This document shows, in pieces, positions 26,245 to 35,514 of a stretch of 64,000 nucleotides of DNA (its first letter is position 1; every line of letters begins with the position of its first letter). Below the pieces are notes generated by a model. It was not told the DNA's origin. It worked only from the letters and a program-made list of their open reading frames with translations, and made no database searches. A program made the position numbers and the translations under genes. Source of the stretch: Microvirga terrae. GTDB lineage: Bacteria > Pseudomonadota > Alphaproteobacteria > Rhizobiales > Beijerinckiaceae. The stretch covers positions 4,338,001 to 4,402,000 of the forward strand of contig NZ_CP102845.1 of assembly GCF_013307435.2 (NCBI RefSeq). The letters run 5' to 3'.

Positions 26245-26913
26245 GTGATCGCGGTAGGAAGAGCTCCCTGTAGTGTAGAATCGAAAGAACGTGCGGTGCC
26301 CGAGATCACACCAGATCAGATGGATCATATCCTTGGAATTCTGAATCCGCAGCACGCCGCTGATATCGCATTCTACCCTTTAATAATCAAACTGATATCG
26401 CTCGATTATCAACTGTCTCGCCAGATCCAGCCATTTCGAGTTCCTATAAAAGAGCATCGCAAACAAATAGAGAGAGTTTTTCGCGCTGCTTTTGAGCTAA
26501 GAGCAGCGATTAATAGCTTATGGAAAAGAGACTCGTTTATCATTGATATAGATAAGTTAATTGCTTCCAACTTCGAGGAAATAGAAGGTAACAGCGATAA
26601 GTTCTTAGCGTCTCTTAGCCTTATTATTGCTCTCACAAGAGGGGCTCTAGATCACGAGGACCTTTTATCGGAGCGGAGGGGTGAGGAGGCATCGAACCAA
26701 GGGAAGAAGAGTGTTGAACGATGGGCTTTGTGGGAGCCGCTATTTCAGATTTGGGTCGACGTTAAAGGCAATCTCAAGTTTGCCGAAGATGGTCCCCTGC
26801 ACAGATTTGTTGATGCTGTACAAGTTGCGTCTGGCGGAGGCAAAACAAATCCTGATTCTTTGAAGAAGGCAGTTAGAAGTTGGAATCCTACGCCAGGGAC
26901 CAAAGGGCCCTAA
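26245..26913 (+). CDS. Hypothetical protein
   Basis: 222 residues if started at GTG 26245; a start nearer 26296 (GTG) or 26320 (ATG) is as plausible, and the ribosome site is weak for all. Soluble and helix-rich, with FRVPIKEHRKQIERVFRAAF and a charged C-terminus. No family recognised. AT-rich relative to the core genome. Lies between the integrase and the AlpA-like gene, a place where elements of this type often carry accessory or regulatory genes. Confidence 0.5.
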   Translation: MIAVGRAPCSVESKERAVPEITPDQMDHILGILNPQHAADIAFYPLIIKLISLDYQLSRQIQPFRVPIKEHRKQIERVFRAAFELRAAINSLWKRDSFIIDIDKLIASNFEEIEGNSDKFLASLSLIIALTRGALDHEDLLSERRGEEASNQGKKSVERWALWEPLFQIWVDVKGNLKFAEDGPLHRFVDAVQVASGGGKTNPDSLKKAVRSWNPTPGTKGP

Positions 26914-26991
26914 ACAGCTCCCTTCCGTCCCCTGAAGATTAGATGATCAGTTGTTCATTGTGTGACCGCTTGCACTACCAGGAGCAATCAC

Positions 26992-27354
26992 GTGAACTCT
27001 GATGACAGCTACTTGCCCGGTCCGAAGGTCAATTCCCGCTACGATATCTCAACTATGACCCGCTGGAGGTGGGAGCATAGTCAGACGCTCAATTTTCCAA
27101 AGCCTATAACCATAAATCGGAGGAAGTTCTGGCGCCTGAGCGACCTTGTAGCATGGGAAGCTACTCGAGCTGGCACTGACATAGAACCTGTGCAAAAAGC
27201 GTCATTATGCGGAACCGAAAACAGCAAATACAAAGAGGCGCCGTCTAATCGCCCATCAGTTCTCACCAGTGAACCAAGCCTAAATCCTAGCAACACCTCG
27301 ACTCCCGCCATTAAGCAGGGAGAGAAGCAATGCAAGCCAAAGAGCAGCAATTAA
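26992..27354 (+). CDS. AlpA-like helix-turn-helix protein (excisionase/regulator)
   Basis: 120 residues from GTG 26992 (GGAG 7 bases upstream; ATG 26962 lacks a site). The first 55 residues show the AlpA/MerR-like winged HTH: YDISTMTRWRW, then LNFPKPITINRRKFWRLSDL, then VAWEAT, the standard layout of P4-type AlpA proteins, which activate integrase expression or act in excision. The C-terminal half is Ser/Pro/Asn-rich and likely disordered. Overlaps the primase-like gene by 25 bp, indicating coupled translation. Confidence 0.7.
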   Translation: MNSDDSYLPGPKVNSRYDISTMTRWRWEHSQTLNFPKPITINRRKFWRLSDLVAWEATRAGTDIEPVQKASLCGTENSKYKEAPSNRPSVLTSEPSLNPSNTSTPAIKQGEKQCKPKSSN

Positions 27355-28241
27355 TGAATGCTCATATGCTTGCTCGCGCTCTGGGCGGCAGAGCATCCCA
27401 CAACCAAGCTCACCTACCTGGAATAGGACATTCTCTTGCGGATCGGTCAGTTAGCGTTCTGTTCGACCACCGTATGCCAGATGGCTTTTGGGTAACCTGC
27501 TTTGGCGCTGGGGATCCGTTAGCTGAAAGAGATCGAATTCGGGATGTTCTGAATGGCTCTACGAGCCATCCCTCCGTCAATAAATCGGAATGCTTTGCTT
27601 CAGATCCCACAGGCTCAATACGCACACACGCCGCCCTTTCGATTTGGCAAGAAGCCTGCGATCCCTTCGATACGCCGGTAGAACTGTACCTATCTAAACG
27701 GGAACTTAAACTTCCTCCTGAAGCTGCGGCTAGAACAGTCCGCTATCATCCACGTTGCCCCTTCGCAGGAACGCATGTCCCTGCCATGGTGTGCCTTGTT
27801 CGCGATATCATAACGAACGAGGCAAAGGCGGTTCATCGCACGGCTCTCACTCACAAAGGAGAGAAGGCGGAGATCAGAGGTCTTAACCGCCTCAGCCTCG
27901 GGCCTGTGGCAGGGGGCGCCATCAAGTTCACGCCCGATGAGGATGTCACAACATGCCTCGGGGTCGGCGAAGGCCTTGAGAGTGCATTGAGCCTTTGTCG
28001 AATACCGGAATATGGCCCCTCCCCGATCTGGTCACTGATCTCAGCAGGCGGGATTGAGCACTTCCCGGTTCTTGCGGGTATCGAGTGCCTTTGGATTGCG
28101 GTTGACCATGATGAGACTGGGTTGAGGGTGGCTCGTTCCACCGGGCGGCGTTGGCAGGCGTCCGGAGCCGAGGTGTTCCTGACAACACCTTCGACGGCCG
28201 GTACCGACCTGAACGATGTTCTGATGGCGGGAGGGATCTGA
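27330..28241 (+). CDS. Toprim-domain primase-like protein
   Basis: 303 residues. The C-terminal half has Toprim signatures: GVGEGLESALSL (catalytic Glu) and LWIAVDHDETG (DxD). The N-terminal half contains CPFAGTHVPAMVCLV and AVHRTAL, as in phage/plasmid primase-like proteins with a degenerate zinc region. Expected to make primers for, or support, replication of the element, working with the RepA-type ATPase encoded next. Stop and the next start overlap as TGATG. Family-level call; the exact subfamily is not certain. Confidence 0.8.
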   Translation: MQAKEQQLMNAHMLARALGGRASHNQAHLPGIGHSLADRSVSVLFDHRMPDGFWVTCFGAGDPLAERDRIRDVLNGSTSHPSVNKSECFASDPTGSIRTHAALSIWQEACDPFDTPVELYLSKRELKLPPEAAARTVRYHPRCPFAGTHVPAMVCLVRDIITNEAKAVHRTALTHKGEKAEIRGLNRLSLGPVAGGAIKFTPDEDVTTCLGVGEGLESALSLCRIPEYGPSPIWSLISAGGIEHFPVLAGIECLWIAVDHDETGLRVARSTGRRWQASGAEVFLTTPSTAGTDLNDVLMAGGI

Positions 28242-29224
28242 TGGTGCACTCTCCATACACCATTGAACACCTGCGCCCTGATACGGGATCATCAGACCAA
28301 GACCTTACCCCTGGAGTACCGAACTTTGAGACGATCACCTTGGGCGAACTTGTTCGACTGAAACTTCCCGAGCGGCAGCAGATCATCGCCCCTATCATCC
28401 CAGTGCAGGGACTGGCCATGCTCTATGCGGCGCGCGGAATCGGTAAAACCCACGTGGCCTTGGGGCTGAGCTATGCCGTGAGCTGTGGCGGCGCGTTTCT
28501 CCGATGGCAAGCACACAAGCCGCGCCGAGTCTTGTATCTTGATGGAGAGATGCCCGCGCAGGCTCTTCAGGAGCGCGCTCGGCAGATTATTGCCGCAAGT
28601 CCGCATCAGCCTCCAACAGAGGACTACTTCCGGCTTCTGTCGATGGACAGGCAGTCTTTGGGGTTGTCTCTCAATCTGGCAAAGCCAGAGCACCAAGCTG
28701 CTTTGGAGCCCCACCTGATCGGTGTCGAGCTTGTCGTGATCGACAACATTTCGACCCTGGTCAGTGGCGGCCGTGAAAACGATGCGGACTCCTGGGATGC
28801 CATGCAGGCTTGGCTCCTGCAACTGAGACGCCAGGGGATCAGCGTTCTGCTCATCCACCATGCTGGCCGCGGCGAGAATGCTCGTGGCACCTCCAAGCGC
28901 GAGGATGTCCTGGACACGGTCATCCAGCTCAAGCGTCCGGAGGACTACGATCCCGAGGAGGGCGCCCGCTTCGAGGTTCACCTCACCAAAGCTCGGGGTG
29001 TCTTTGGCGACGACGCCCTACCGTTCGAAGCCAAGCTTGAGGTGATTGATGGTCAAGCTCATTGGACTTGTAAGACGTTACAAGATCACGAGCTCGTCCA
29101 GGTGGAAGAGCTCTCCCAGGCGGGAATGTCCGTGAGGGACATCGCTGCACAAACCGGTCTCAGCAGATCGAGGGTAAACCGCATGCAGATGAAACTGCGA
29201 GAAGAAGGACGACTTCGGCATTAG
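28241..29224 (+). CDS. RepA-type AAA ATPase with C-terminal HTH
   Basis: 327 residues from ATG 28241. RecA-like core with Walker A at about residues 63-71 (AARGIGKTH), Walker B near 165 (LVVIDNIS), and LLIHHAGRGENARGTSKRED, which is characteristic of RepA/hexameric helicase-like AAA_25 proteins of plasmids and satellites. The last ~45 residues hold a helix-turn-helix (MSVRDIAAQTGLSRSRVNRM). Together with the Toprim protein it forms a compact replication module, suggesting that the excised element can replicate or once did. Confidence 0.85.
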   Translation: MVHSPYTIEHLRPDTGSSDQDLTPGVPNFETITLGELVRLKLPERQQIIAPIIPVQGLAMLYAARGIGKTHVALGLSYAVSCGGAFLRWQAHKPRRVLYLDGEMPAQALQERARQIIAASPHQPPTEDYFRLLSMDRQSLGLSLNLAKPEHQAALEPHLIGVELVVIDNISTLVSGGRENDADSWDAMQAWLLQLRRQGISVLLIHHAGRGENARGTSKREDVLDTVIQLKRPEDYDPEEGARFEVHLTKARGVFGDDALPFEAKLEVIDGQAHWTCKTLQDHELVQVEELSQAGMSVRDIAAQTGLSRSRVNRMQMKLREEGRLRH

Positions 29225-29439
29225 CAGAACCATCGTGTCCCGCTGTCCCGCTCTCTTGCATGTGGGACAGCGGGACAGAGGCTTGGATGGGAGGGGCTGG
29301 GACACGTGGGACAGGCGGGGGAAAGCGAACGAAAGCGGAACATTCAAAGCTCGTCCTAGATTTGGATGGATCCTGCCTCCTAATCAAACGAACCTGGTCT
29401 GCGTCCAAGCGACAGCCTCAGAAATCAAAAGGAAATCAA

Positions 29440-29817
29440 ATGGCACAGCGTGGTGGGAAGCGGTCTGGAGCAGGCCGTCCGCAAGGCCGAAGGAACAAGG
29501 CAACCGTTGCCCATAAGCTGACCCTTGAAGAACTCGCCCGATCACACACTGAAGCAGCACTTAATGTGCTGGTTGAAATCGCCCAGCATGGGCATAGTGA
29601 GGCAGCACGCGTCTCTGCGGCCAACGCAATCCTTGATCGCGGCTACGGAAAGCCGCGCCAACTCGAGCCAGAACCGCAGCCGGAAAAAATTACCCCCGAG
29701 CAGAGGCATCAGACCAATCGGAGTGCAATCGCAGCCGTGGAAGCGATGATTGAAGCATGTCTTCCTCCACTTCCGAGCCAACCAAGTCATCATGCCGGTA
29801 GTCAGGGATCACGATAA
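29440..29817 (+). CDS. Small DUF5681-like / terminase-small-like protein
   Basis: 125 residues from ATG 29440 (AAAAGGA upstream). N-terminus GGKRSGAGRPQGRRNK is the basic motif seen in many phage and island proteins (DUF5681 and small-terminase-like). HSEAARVSAANAILDRGYGK follows, which is also typical of that group. Basic and helical, probably DNA-binding. No large terminase or capsid gene is present, so packaging by a helper phage cannot be argued from this alone. Last gene of the replication module. Confidence 0.6.
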   Translation: MAQRGGKRSGAGRPQGRRNKATVAHKLTLEELARSHTEAALNVLVEIAQHGHSEAARVSAANAILDRGYGKPRQLEPEPQPEKITPEQRHQTNRSAIAAVEAMIEACLPPLPSQPSHHAGSQGSR

Positions 29818-30001
29818 ACTGCTGGGGCTTAGAAGACCAAATTGACCGAGTTGCGCGGAGGGATCGGCACGCTGGTGGAAGCCAAGTCTCAGTGTCTCGT
29901 CTCCTGTCGAAAGCTGACCTAAGGATTTGGTCCGAGAAGTGCCATGAGCGGACATTGAATCCCTGCCACGCATATTGCCGTGACAGGGATCACAGAAAAC
30001 G

Positions 30002-30370
30002 TTAGGGACGCGGCTTCACCTGTCCGTCTCTATAGAACAGCATTCCACCGTGGTGGAGTACATCGTCGATGAACTCACCGTCGGCTGTAAATCCCGTATC
30101 GTCCCAGTAGTCGATTTTGTTGCCGCGGACTTCGTAGCGCCCCTGATAAGCGCTCTTGCGGGAGTCCCGCGCCTCATCATAACGGCCGTTCGGGTGAAGC
30201 TCCTGGCGAATGTGGCCATCCTTGGTGACCCACATGCCGGGATAAGGGTGAGTTGTCATGTCTGTTGCATCCTTGGATCGGGGTTGATCTGCTTTCGCAG
30301 GTTGCCCGAGCGTCCCTGGTGCGGCAGCTATTGCGACTGCAAGGACGAGAGCGAGTTCAATGTGTGGCAT
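30002..30370 (-). CDS. Atu4866-domain protein, exported
   Basis: 122 residues. N-terminal hydrophobic segment LALVLAVAIAAAP suggests export. The rest matches the Atu4866 family: HPYPGMWVTKDGHIRQELHP, then NGRYDEARDSRKSAYQGRYE, then IDYWDDTGFTADGEF and LHHGGMLFYR. Family members are small ligand-binding-like beta proteins of unknown role, often next to SDR genes. ATG 30370 has AAAGGAG 7 bases upstream. Stands 15 bp after the SDR gene and is probably co-transcribed. Confidence 0.85.
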   Translation of the reverse strand: MPHIELALVLAVAIAAAPGTLGQPAKADQPRSKDATDMTTHPYPGMWVTKDGHIRQELHPNGRYDEARDSRKSAYQGRYEVRGNKIDYWDDTGFTADGEFIDDVLHHGGMLFYRDGQVKPRP

Positions 30371-30385
30371 CGAAGGCTCCTTTCG

Positions 30386-31114
30386 TCAGTGCGGGCTTGC
30401 GGTCGGACGCACGATGATCTCGCTCACGTCCACATCAGAGGGTTGCTCGATCGCATAGCGAACCGCTCGACCAATCGCATCCGGCTCAATGGCGGTCCTG
30501 CGAAACTGCTTCATAGCCTCGCGTGCCGTGTCATCCGAGATCGTATCCGCCAGTTCGCTCGTGACAACGCCCGGCGAGATCACCGTTACTCGCAGTCGGT
30601 CCGTCTCTTCGCGCAGACCATCAGAGATCGCCCAGACAGCATACTTGGTGGCGCAGTAGACTGCGGCGGTCGGGGAGACCCGATGTGCTCCGACGGATGC
30701 GATGTTGATCACATGACCTGAGCCTGTGGTTTCCATGTGAGGCAGCACGGCCGCGATGCCGTTCAGAACACCCTTGATGTTCACATCCACCATCTGGTCC
30801 CACTCGTCGACCTTGAGGGCGTTCAGCGGGGACAGCGGCATAACGCCGGCATTGTTGACGATCACGTCGATCCGGCCGAACTCGTCCAACGTCGCGGACA
30901 CCACCTGGGCAAAATCGCTGCGCGAGGTCACATCGAGGCGGTGCGCTCGTGCGATGCCGCCGGACGCCTCGATTTCCTTCACAAGGCTCTCGAGACGGTC
31001 GGTTCGCCGGGCGCCAACCACCACGATGTGTCCCGCTTTGGAAAGCTCCCGAGCGGTGGCCTCGCCGATCCCGCTGGAGGCTCCCGTGATGAGAACAATC
31101 TTCTTCTCCGACAT
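30386..31114 (-). CDS. SDR-family oxidoreductase
   Basis: 242 residues from ATG 31114 (AAAGGA upstream). Classical short-chain dehydrogenase: cofactor motif [18 protein letters not shown], catalytic Ser in INIASVGAH, YCATK with Tyr and Lys, and a SPGVV segment. The ARRTDR after beta-2 favours NADP(H). Substrate unknown. Divergent from the LysR gene at 31254, so likely under its control through the inverted repeat in the 139-bp gap. Confidence 0.88.
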   Translation of the reverse strand: MSEKKIVLITGASSGIGEATARELSKAGHIVVVGARRTDRLESLVKEIEASGGIARAHRLDVTSRSDFAQVVSATLDEFGRIDVIVNNAGVMPLSPLNALKVDEWDQMVDVNIKGVLNGIAAVLPHMETTGSGHVINIASVGAHRVSPTAAVYCATKYAVWAISDGLREETDRLRVTVISPGVVTSELADTISDDTAREAMKQFRRTAIEPDAIGRAVRYAIEQPSDVDVSEIIVRPTASPH

Positions 31115-31214
31115 AGCTCTTCCTTTCACCTCATCGGGCCGCCAGATCTCTGCACCTGAAGCGGTGATCTACGGCTCATGGGCATTAAATAACCCGCTCC
31201 TTTGGATAGTTCGC

Positions 31215-31241
31215 CTTGCCAATCCTGAATAGGTTGGTAAG
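31215..31241. promoter_or_regulatory. LysR-type operator in the divergent SDR/LysR promoter region
   Basis: Imperfect inverted repeat CTTGCCAATCCT - GAAT - AGGTTGGTAAG, 13 bp upstream of the LysR start. Position and symmetry match LysR-type regulator binding sites. Confidence 0.5.
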
Positions 31242-31253
31242 TTATTGTCACCA

Positions 31254-32075
31254 ATGAGCACGGATCTGTCTGGAATCGCTGTCTTCGTGACCGTTGCTGA
31301 GGCGCGCAGCTTCCGGGCCGCGAGTGAGCGGCTGGGCGTGACGCGCTCAGCCGTCAGTCAAGCCATCCGGCGTCTCGAGGAGCGGATGGGGGTTGCTCTG
31401 GTCCAGCGGACAACCCGCAGCGTTAATCTGAGCGAGGCTGGTGAACGCCTTTACCAGGCGGTGCGTCCAGCGCTGGATGATATGAACACTGCCATCGAAG
31501 CCGTGGGCGAAATGCGCGAGCACCCCACGGGCAGGCTTCGTCTGACGGTTTCCTCTATTGCCGAAAGGTTCCTGAGCGGCTCGTTGCTCGCTGACTTTCT
31601 GCTCGCCTATCCTGATATTCGTCTCGATATCACCATCAGCGATGACGAGTTCGACATTGTCGCTGAGGGGTTCGACGCAGGCGTCCGCCTCGGTGAGGTC
31701 ATCGAACAGGACATGATCGCCATTCCCGTCTCAGCCGAGCAACGGCAGATGGTCGTCGGCGCGCCTGCCTATCTGGCGCGCTATGGCGCGCCTGCTCATC
31801 CGCGAGATCTGCCAGCGCATCACTGCATCGGATGGCGTCCGCAGCCGCAGGTCGCGCCGTACCGGTGGGAGTTCACCGACAATGGGCGGGATTTCGATGT
31901 AGCAGTGGACCCTCGGGTCACCACCAATGACATGCACGTCATGATCCGCCTGGCCTGCGCAGGCGCTGGCCTCACCTTTGGAATGGAGGAGAGCTTCCGC
32001 TCGTACATCGACCGGGGCGAGCTCGTACCGCTCCTGAGTGAGTTTTGCCCGCCCTTCCCCGGCTTCTATCTCTAG
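31254..32075 (+). CDS. LysR-family regulator, shortened by an in-frame TAG
   Basis: 273 residues. N-terminal winged HTH (FRAASERLGVTRSAVSQAIR, then RLEERMGVALVQRTTRSVNL) and a substrate-binding domain. The frame ends FCPPFPGFYL at TAG 32073-32075. Without it translation would go on for 25 more codons (YPDRRNLPLKLRVLVNY..., to TGA 32151), exactly the family's usual C-terminal helix. The protein has therefore lost ~26 residues; it may still bind DNA. ATG 31254 is preferred over the upstream TTG. Divergent from the SDR gene it probably regulates. Confidence 0.85.
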   Translation: MSTDLSGIAVFVTVAEARSFRAASERLGVTRSAVSQAIRRLEERMGVALVQRTTRSVNLSEAGERLYQAVRPALDDMNTAIEAVGEMREHPTGRLRLTVSSIAERFLSGSLLADFLLAYPDIRLDITISDDEFDIVAEGFDAGVRLGEVIEQDMIAIPVSAEQRQMVVGAPAYLARYGAPAHPRDLPAHHCIGWRPQPQVAPYRWEFTDNGRDFDVAVDPRVTTNDMHVMIRLACAGAGLTFGMEESFRSYIDRGELVPLLSEFCPPFPGFYL

Positions 32076-32320
32076 TATCCAGACCGCCGAAATCTGCCGC
32101 TCAAGCTGCGGGTGCTTGTAAACTATTGCCAACAACGGCGACGGCAGCTCTGAGGGACGTTCAGTGTCAAGGAAGAACCCCTTGCTCAGCAGCCCACATT
32201 TGGCCCATCAGCCGTTTACAAGAGCCTTGTCCGTCGCGGCAATCACCCCGCAGGTGTATAGCTTCGGGAACACTCGACGGCCGGCCGTCGGCGAGTAGAC
32301 CAAACGCAGGAACCAGGGAC

Positions 32321-33250
32321 GTGTCAGTGCCGACGTCGGACAGCGATAGCGCAACGCCGGAACGGACCTCGGCGAGCGCACACGGACAATATATCGGCGG
32401 GCGGGTAATCGCGAGCGGCGACGGCCCAGCCTGGCGCGACTTGTTTGTCGAGGTATTCTCCCACAAGCAGGTGGAGCAGCCGTTCTTAGTTCCCGCCGTG
32501 GCCGAACCTCTCATCGTATGGGTGATGTCCGGTGAAGCGAGGGTGGACGAGCGGGATCCGGGAGGCGAATGGCTTTCGAGCCGTGTCAGCGTCGGCGACT
32601 TCTTCCTCACACGCACACCCAGCCCCTATGAGATGCGGTGGGAAGCGTACGGCGACACGCCATTTCAGGTCATGCACCTCTACCTTGCCCTTCCGCTCTT
32701 CGAACGGGTAGCGGCTGAGATGCTGGGCAAGGCCGGCCCCGCTCCGAGACTGCGGGACGTCTCCGGCGGCCGAGATGAAACTCTGTCTCAAATTCTGGCC
32801 CTCGTGCACCAGGAATTGCTGCGAGGCGGTGATCAAAGCCCCCTCTTTGTCCAGGGCCTTGCCCAAAGCCTCGCCGTGCATCTTGTCCGAACCTATGCGG
32901 ACGACCTTCAGGACCGCACGGCGAGCAATGCTCTTCCCGGCTTCAAGCTACGACGGGCAATCCGCTGTATGGAGTCCGGGCTTCACGAGGAGTTTAGCCT
33001 GAGCCGCCTCGCACAGGAGGTCGGGATGAGCGAGTTCCACTTCAGCCGGCTCTTCAAAAAAGCAACTGGGCTTTCCCCGTCACAGTTCTTCATCAAGAGG
33101 CGCCTGGCAAAAGCCCAACAGCTTCTTCTGGAGACGGAGATGAGCATCATCGAGGTCGGCATGTCTGTCGGCTACTCGAGTCCAAGCCACTTTGCTCAGG
33201 TTTTCCGGCGAGGGACCGGCCTAACTCCCAGCGACTACCGCCGCTCCTGA
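32321..33250 (+). CDS. AraC-family regulator with cupin-like N-terminus
   Basis: 309 residues from GTG 32321, with AGGAA 8 bases upstream; the ORF upstream to 32045 has no coding character and overlaps the LysR tail. N-terminal sensor domain is beta-rich (FLVPAVAEPLIVWVMSGEAR, VGDFFLTRTPSPYEM). C-terminal double HTH: FSLSRLAQEVGMSEFHFSRL, FKKATGLSPSQFFIKRRL, then IIEVGMSVGYSSPSHFAQVF. Likely regulates the SDR gene starting 164 bp downstream. Inducer unknown. Confidence 0.85.
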   Translation: MSVPTSDSDSATPERTSASAHGQYIGGRVIASGDGPAWRDLFVEVFSHKQVEQPFLVPAVAEPLIVWVMSGEARVDERDPGGEWLSSRVSVGDFFLTRTPSPYEMRWEAYGDTPFQVMHLYLALPLFERVAAEMLGKAGPAPRLRDVSGGRDETLSQILALVHQELLRGGDQSPLFVQGLAQSLAVHLVRTYADDLQDRTASNALPGFKLRRAIRCMESGLHEEFSLSRLAQEVGMSEFHFSRLFKKATGLSPSQFFIKRRLAKAQQLLLETEMSIIEVGMSVGYSSPSHFAQVFRRGTGLTPSDYRRS

Positions 33251-33413
33251 TCCCGCCTTCCCCGCGGCGGATCTGACTTTCGCGCAAAATCGCGACAGGC
33301 TGAGCAAGCCGCCGAGAGAGAGGCCCGACTCCGCTCGCTAAATTCCCCTTCGTGAAGCGGGAACACTGATCGGTCTTCAACGACGGTGTTCCTCCCAATG
33401 AAGGAGATCATAC

Positions 33414-34163
33414 ATGACGAACATCACTGGCAAGGTTGCACTGGTCACGGGTGCTTCAAGCGGTATCGGTGCCGCAACTGCCCTCAAGCTTGCAGCCGCG
33501 GGTGCAAAGGTCGGCATCGCCGCCCGTCGAACCGAGAAGCTCGAAAGGATCAGGAGTGAAATCACCGCAAACGGTGGCGAAGCGCTCGTGATCGAAATGG
33601 ACGTGGTCGATCCGGCATCTGTCGAAGCGGGCGTGGAGAAGCTTATTGGCGCATTTGGCTCGATCGACATCGTTGTCAACAATGCAGGACTTATGCCGCT
33701 CTCCGACATCGACCAGCTCAAGACCGACGAATGGCACCGGATGGTCGACGTCAACATCAAGGGCCTGCTGAACACCACCGCTGCGGTCCTGCCGCAGATG
33801 ATCAAGCAGCATTCCGGCCATATCTTCAACATGTCGTCGATTGCCGGCCGCAAGGTCTTCAAGGGTTTGTCGGTTTACTGCGCGACGAAGCACGCGGTCG
33901 CCGCCTTCTCCGACGGCCTTCGCATGGAAGTCGGCCAGAAGCACAACATCCGCGTGACCTGCATCCAGCCGGGCGCCGTCGCGACAGAACTGTACGACCA
34001 CATCACAGACCCCGGCTATCGGCAGCAGATGGACGATCTCGCCACGCAGATGACCTTCCTGCAAGGCGAGGACATCGGCGACACCATCGTCTTCGCTGCT
34101 CAGGCGCCCGCCCACGTCAACGTGGCAGAGCTCTTCGTTCTGCCTGTTGAACAGGGGTGGTGA
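33414..34163 (+). CDS. SDR-family oxidoreductase
   Basis: 249 residues, classical [21 protein letters not shown], Ser in NMSSIAG, YCATK, and PGAV. ARRTEK after beta-2 suggests NADP(H). It is related to the SDR at 30386 (both have the VNNAG.MPLS..., VDVNIKG pattern). GGAGA lies upstream of ATG 33414. First gene of a probable operon with a flavin reductase-like gene and DUF1330; a strong hairpin lies directly after it. Confidence 0.88.
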   Translation: MTNITGKVALVTGASSGIGAATALKLAAAGAKVGIAARRTEKLERIRSEITANGGEALVIEMDVVDPASVEAGVEKLIGAFGSIDIVVNNAGLMPLSDIDQLKTDEWHRMVDVNIKGLLNTTAAVLPQMIKQHSGHIFNMSSIAGRKVFKGLSVYCATKHAVAAFSDGLRMEVGQKHNIRVTCIQPGAVATELYDHITDPGYRQQMDDLATQMTFLQGEDIGDTIVFAAQAPAHVNVAELFVLPVEQGW

Positions 34164-34181
34164 TCGAACCCGGCAACATCT

Positions 34182-34207
34182 GGCCTCCCCGCGAGAGCGG
34201 GGAGGCC
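34182..34207 (+). terminator. Strong hairpin between SDR and flavin-reductase genes
   Basis: Perfect 11-bp stem GGCCTCCCCGC / GCGGGGAGGCC with a GAGA tetraloop. No T-run follows, so it may be a Rho-dependent terminator, an attenuator or an mRNA-stability element rather than an intrinsic terminator. Confidence 0.5.
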
Positions 34208-34225
34208 ATTCAGGAAGGACAGCAA

Positions 34226-34774
34226 ATGAAAGAGATTGCGGCTTCTCAAGCCTATCGTCTGCTGGAGCCCGGCCCGATCGTCCTGGTCACAACCAGCTAC
34301 GACGGCAAGCCCAACGTGATGACCATGGGCTTCCACATGATGATCCAGCATGCGCCGCCACTCATTGGCTGCGTGATCGGCCCTTGGGATCACAGCTACC
34401 AAGCTCTGAGCGAAACGGGTGAATGTGTGATTGCGATCCCGGCTCTCGATTTGGCCGAAACGGTCGTCGATATCGGCAACTGCTCCGGCGACAGCGTTGA
34501 CAAGTTTCAGCGGTTCGGATTGACGGCCCGTCCGGCGAAAACGGTATCGGCGCCGCTCATTGCCGAGTGCCTTGCGAATATTGAATGTATTGTCGCCGAT
34601 ACGACCGTTGTCGACACGTACAATCTCTTCATCCTGGCGGTGAAGCGGATTTGGATTGACGAAACGCGTGAGGAAACACGGACTCTCCATCACCGCGGCG
34701 ACGGGAGTTTCACCATCGACGGCGGCACTCTCGACCTCAGAGATCGGATGGTGAAGTGGCGGCATCTGCCATAG
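34226..34774 (+). CDS. Flavin reductase-like protein (FMN-binding split barrel)
   Basis: 182 residues from ATG 34226 (GGAAGGA 6 bases upstream). Split-barrel features: PIVLVTTSYDGKPNVMTMGF, PPLIGCVIGPWDHSY, and SETGECVIAIPALDLAETVV. The family binds FMN and reduces flavin or substrates with NAD(P)H. The frame upstream to 34157 overlaps the hairpin and is not used. Part of the redox cargo; follows the SDR at 33414. Confidence 0.85.
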   Translation: MKEIAASQAYRLLEPGPIVLVTTSYDGKPNVMTMGFHMMIQHAPPLIGCVIGPWDHSYQALSETGECVIAIPALDLAETVVDIGNCSGDSVDKFQRFGLTARPAKTVSAPLIAECLANIECIVADTTVVDTYNLFILAVKRIWIDETREETRTLHHRGDGSFTIDGGTLDLRDRMVKWRHLP

Positions 34775-34839
34775 GCCGCGCCGCTATCATCGGACGACCC
34801 TCTGTTTTGCAACCCTCAGACTCACGAACGAGGCCATCC

Positions 34840-35124
34840 ATGTCAGCCTATCTTGTCGTCGACCTTGATATCAACGATCCGACATCCATCGCTGATTATC
34901 GCTCCAAGGCTTTGCCACTCGTTGCGGAAGCCGGCGGCCGGCTCATTGCGCTTGATGAGGCCCCACTCGAACTCGAGGGCTGGCAGGCCACCAATATGTT
35001 GATTATCGAGTTCCCGAACATGGACGCGATCCGCGACTTGTTTGCCTCTCCCGCGTATGCGCCGCTCGCGCGTCAGCGACAGGCGGCCGCCGGCTCCCGG
35101 ATCATCGCCTTGCGCGGGGTTTGA
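34840..35124 (+). CDS. DUF1330 protein
   Basis: 94 residues from ATG 34840 (GAGG upstream). Matches DUF1330: AYLVVDLDINDPTSIADYRS, then GGRLIALDEAP, LEGW, and IIEFPNMDAIRDLFASPAYA. A dimeric alpha/beta ferredoxin-like fold of unknown activity. Follows the flavin-reductase-like gene by 65 bp, likely the same transcript. Confidence 0.9.
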   Translation: MSAYLVVDLDINDPTSIADYRSKALPLVAEAGGRLIALDEAPLELEGWQATNMLIIEFPNMDAIRDLFASPAYAPLARQRQAAAGSRIIALRGV

Positions 35125-35514
35125 TTGGGGCTCCTGGAGCGCGGAATAGACTATGCCTGGTGCTTCTTGCCCGGGCATATTTCGTCATAATGGGCTGGTG
35201 GACTGAGTGTCCAAATTATCGCCAACAGCAGTAAGACATATATCTTGCTCCCTCCACAGCCTGCACGATCACCTTCGACAATGTCCGACCGCGGGATCTG
35301 GACCACATGGCTTGCTTTCACCTCAATGAGATAGGGGCATTGGGTGCTGCCGGCGACTTTGCAATGAAATCCGCCGGAAACGACCGCTCTTTTCTAATTT
35401 TTCGAACCTATCAATTCATTTTATTCGGCTTTTCCGTCATGCTGGGAGATGGCATTTCTCTGTCTGTCTAAGGTGCTCTTCCTAAACAGCGCCTTTTCAG
35501 AAGGAAACCTTGCC
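35125..35514. other. Intergenic stretch before doxX
   Basis: About 390 bases, AT-richer near 35390-35440, where a promoter for the DoxX gene could lie. No gene or remnant recognised. Confidence 0.4.
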
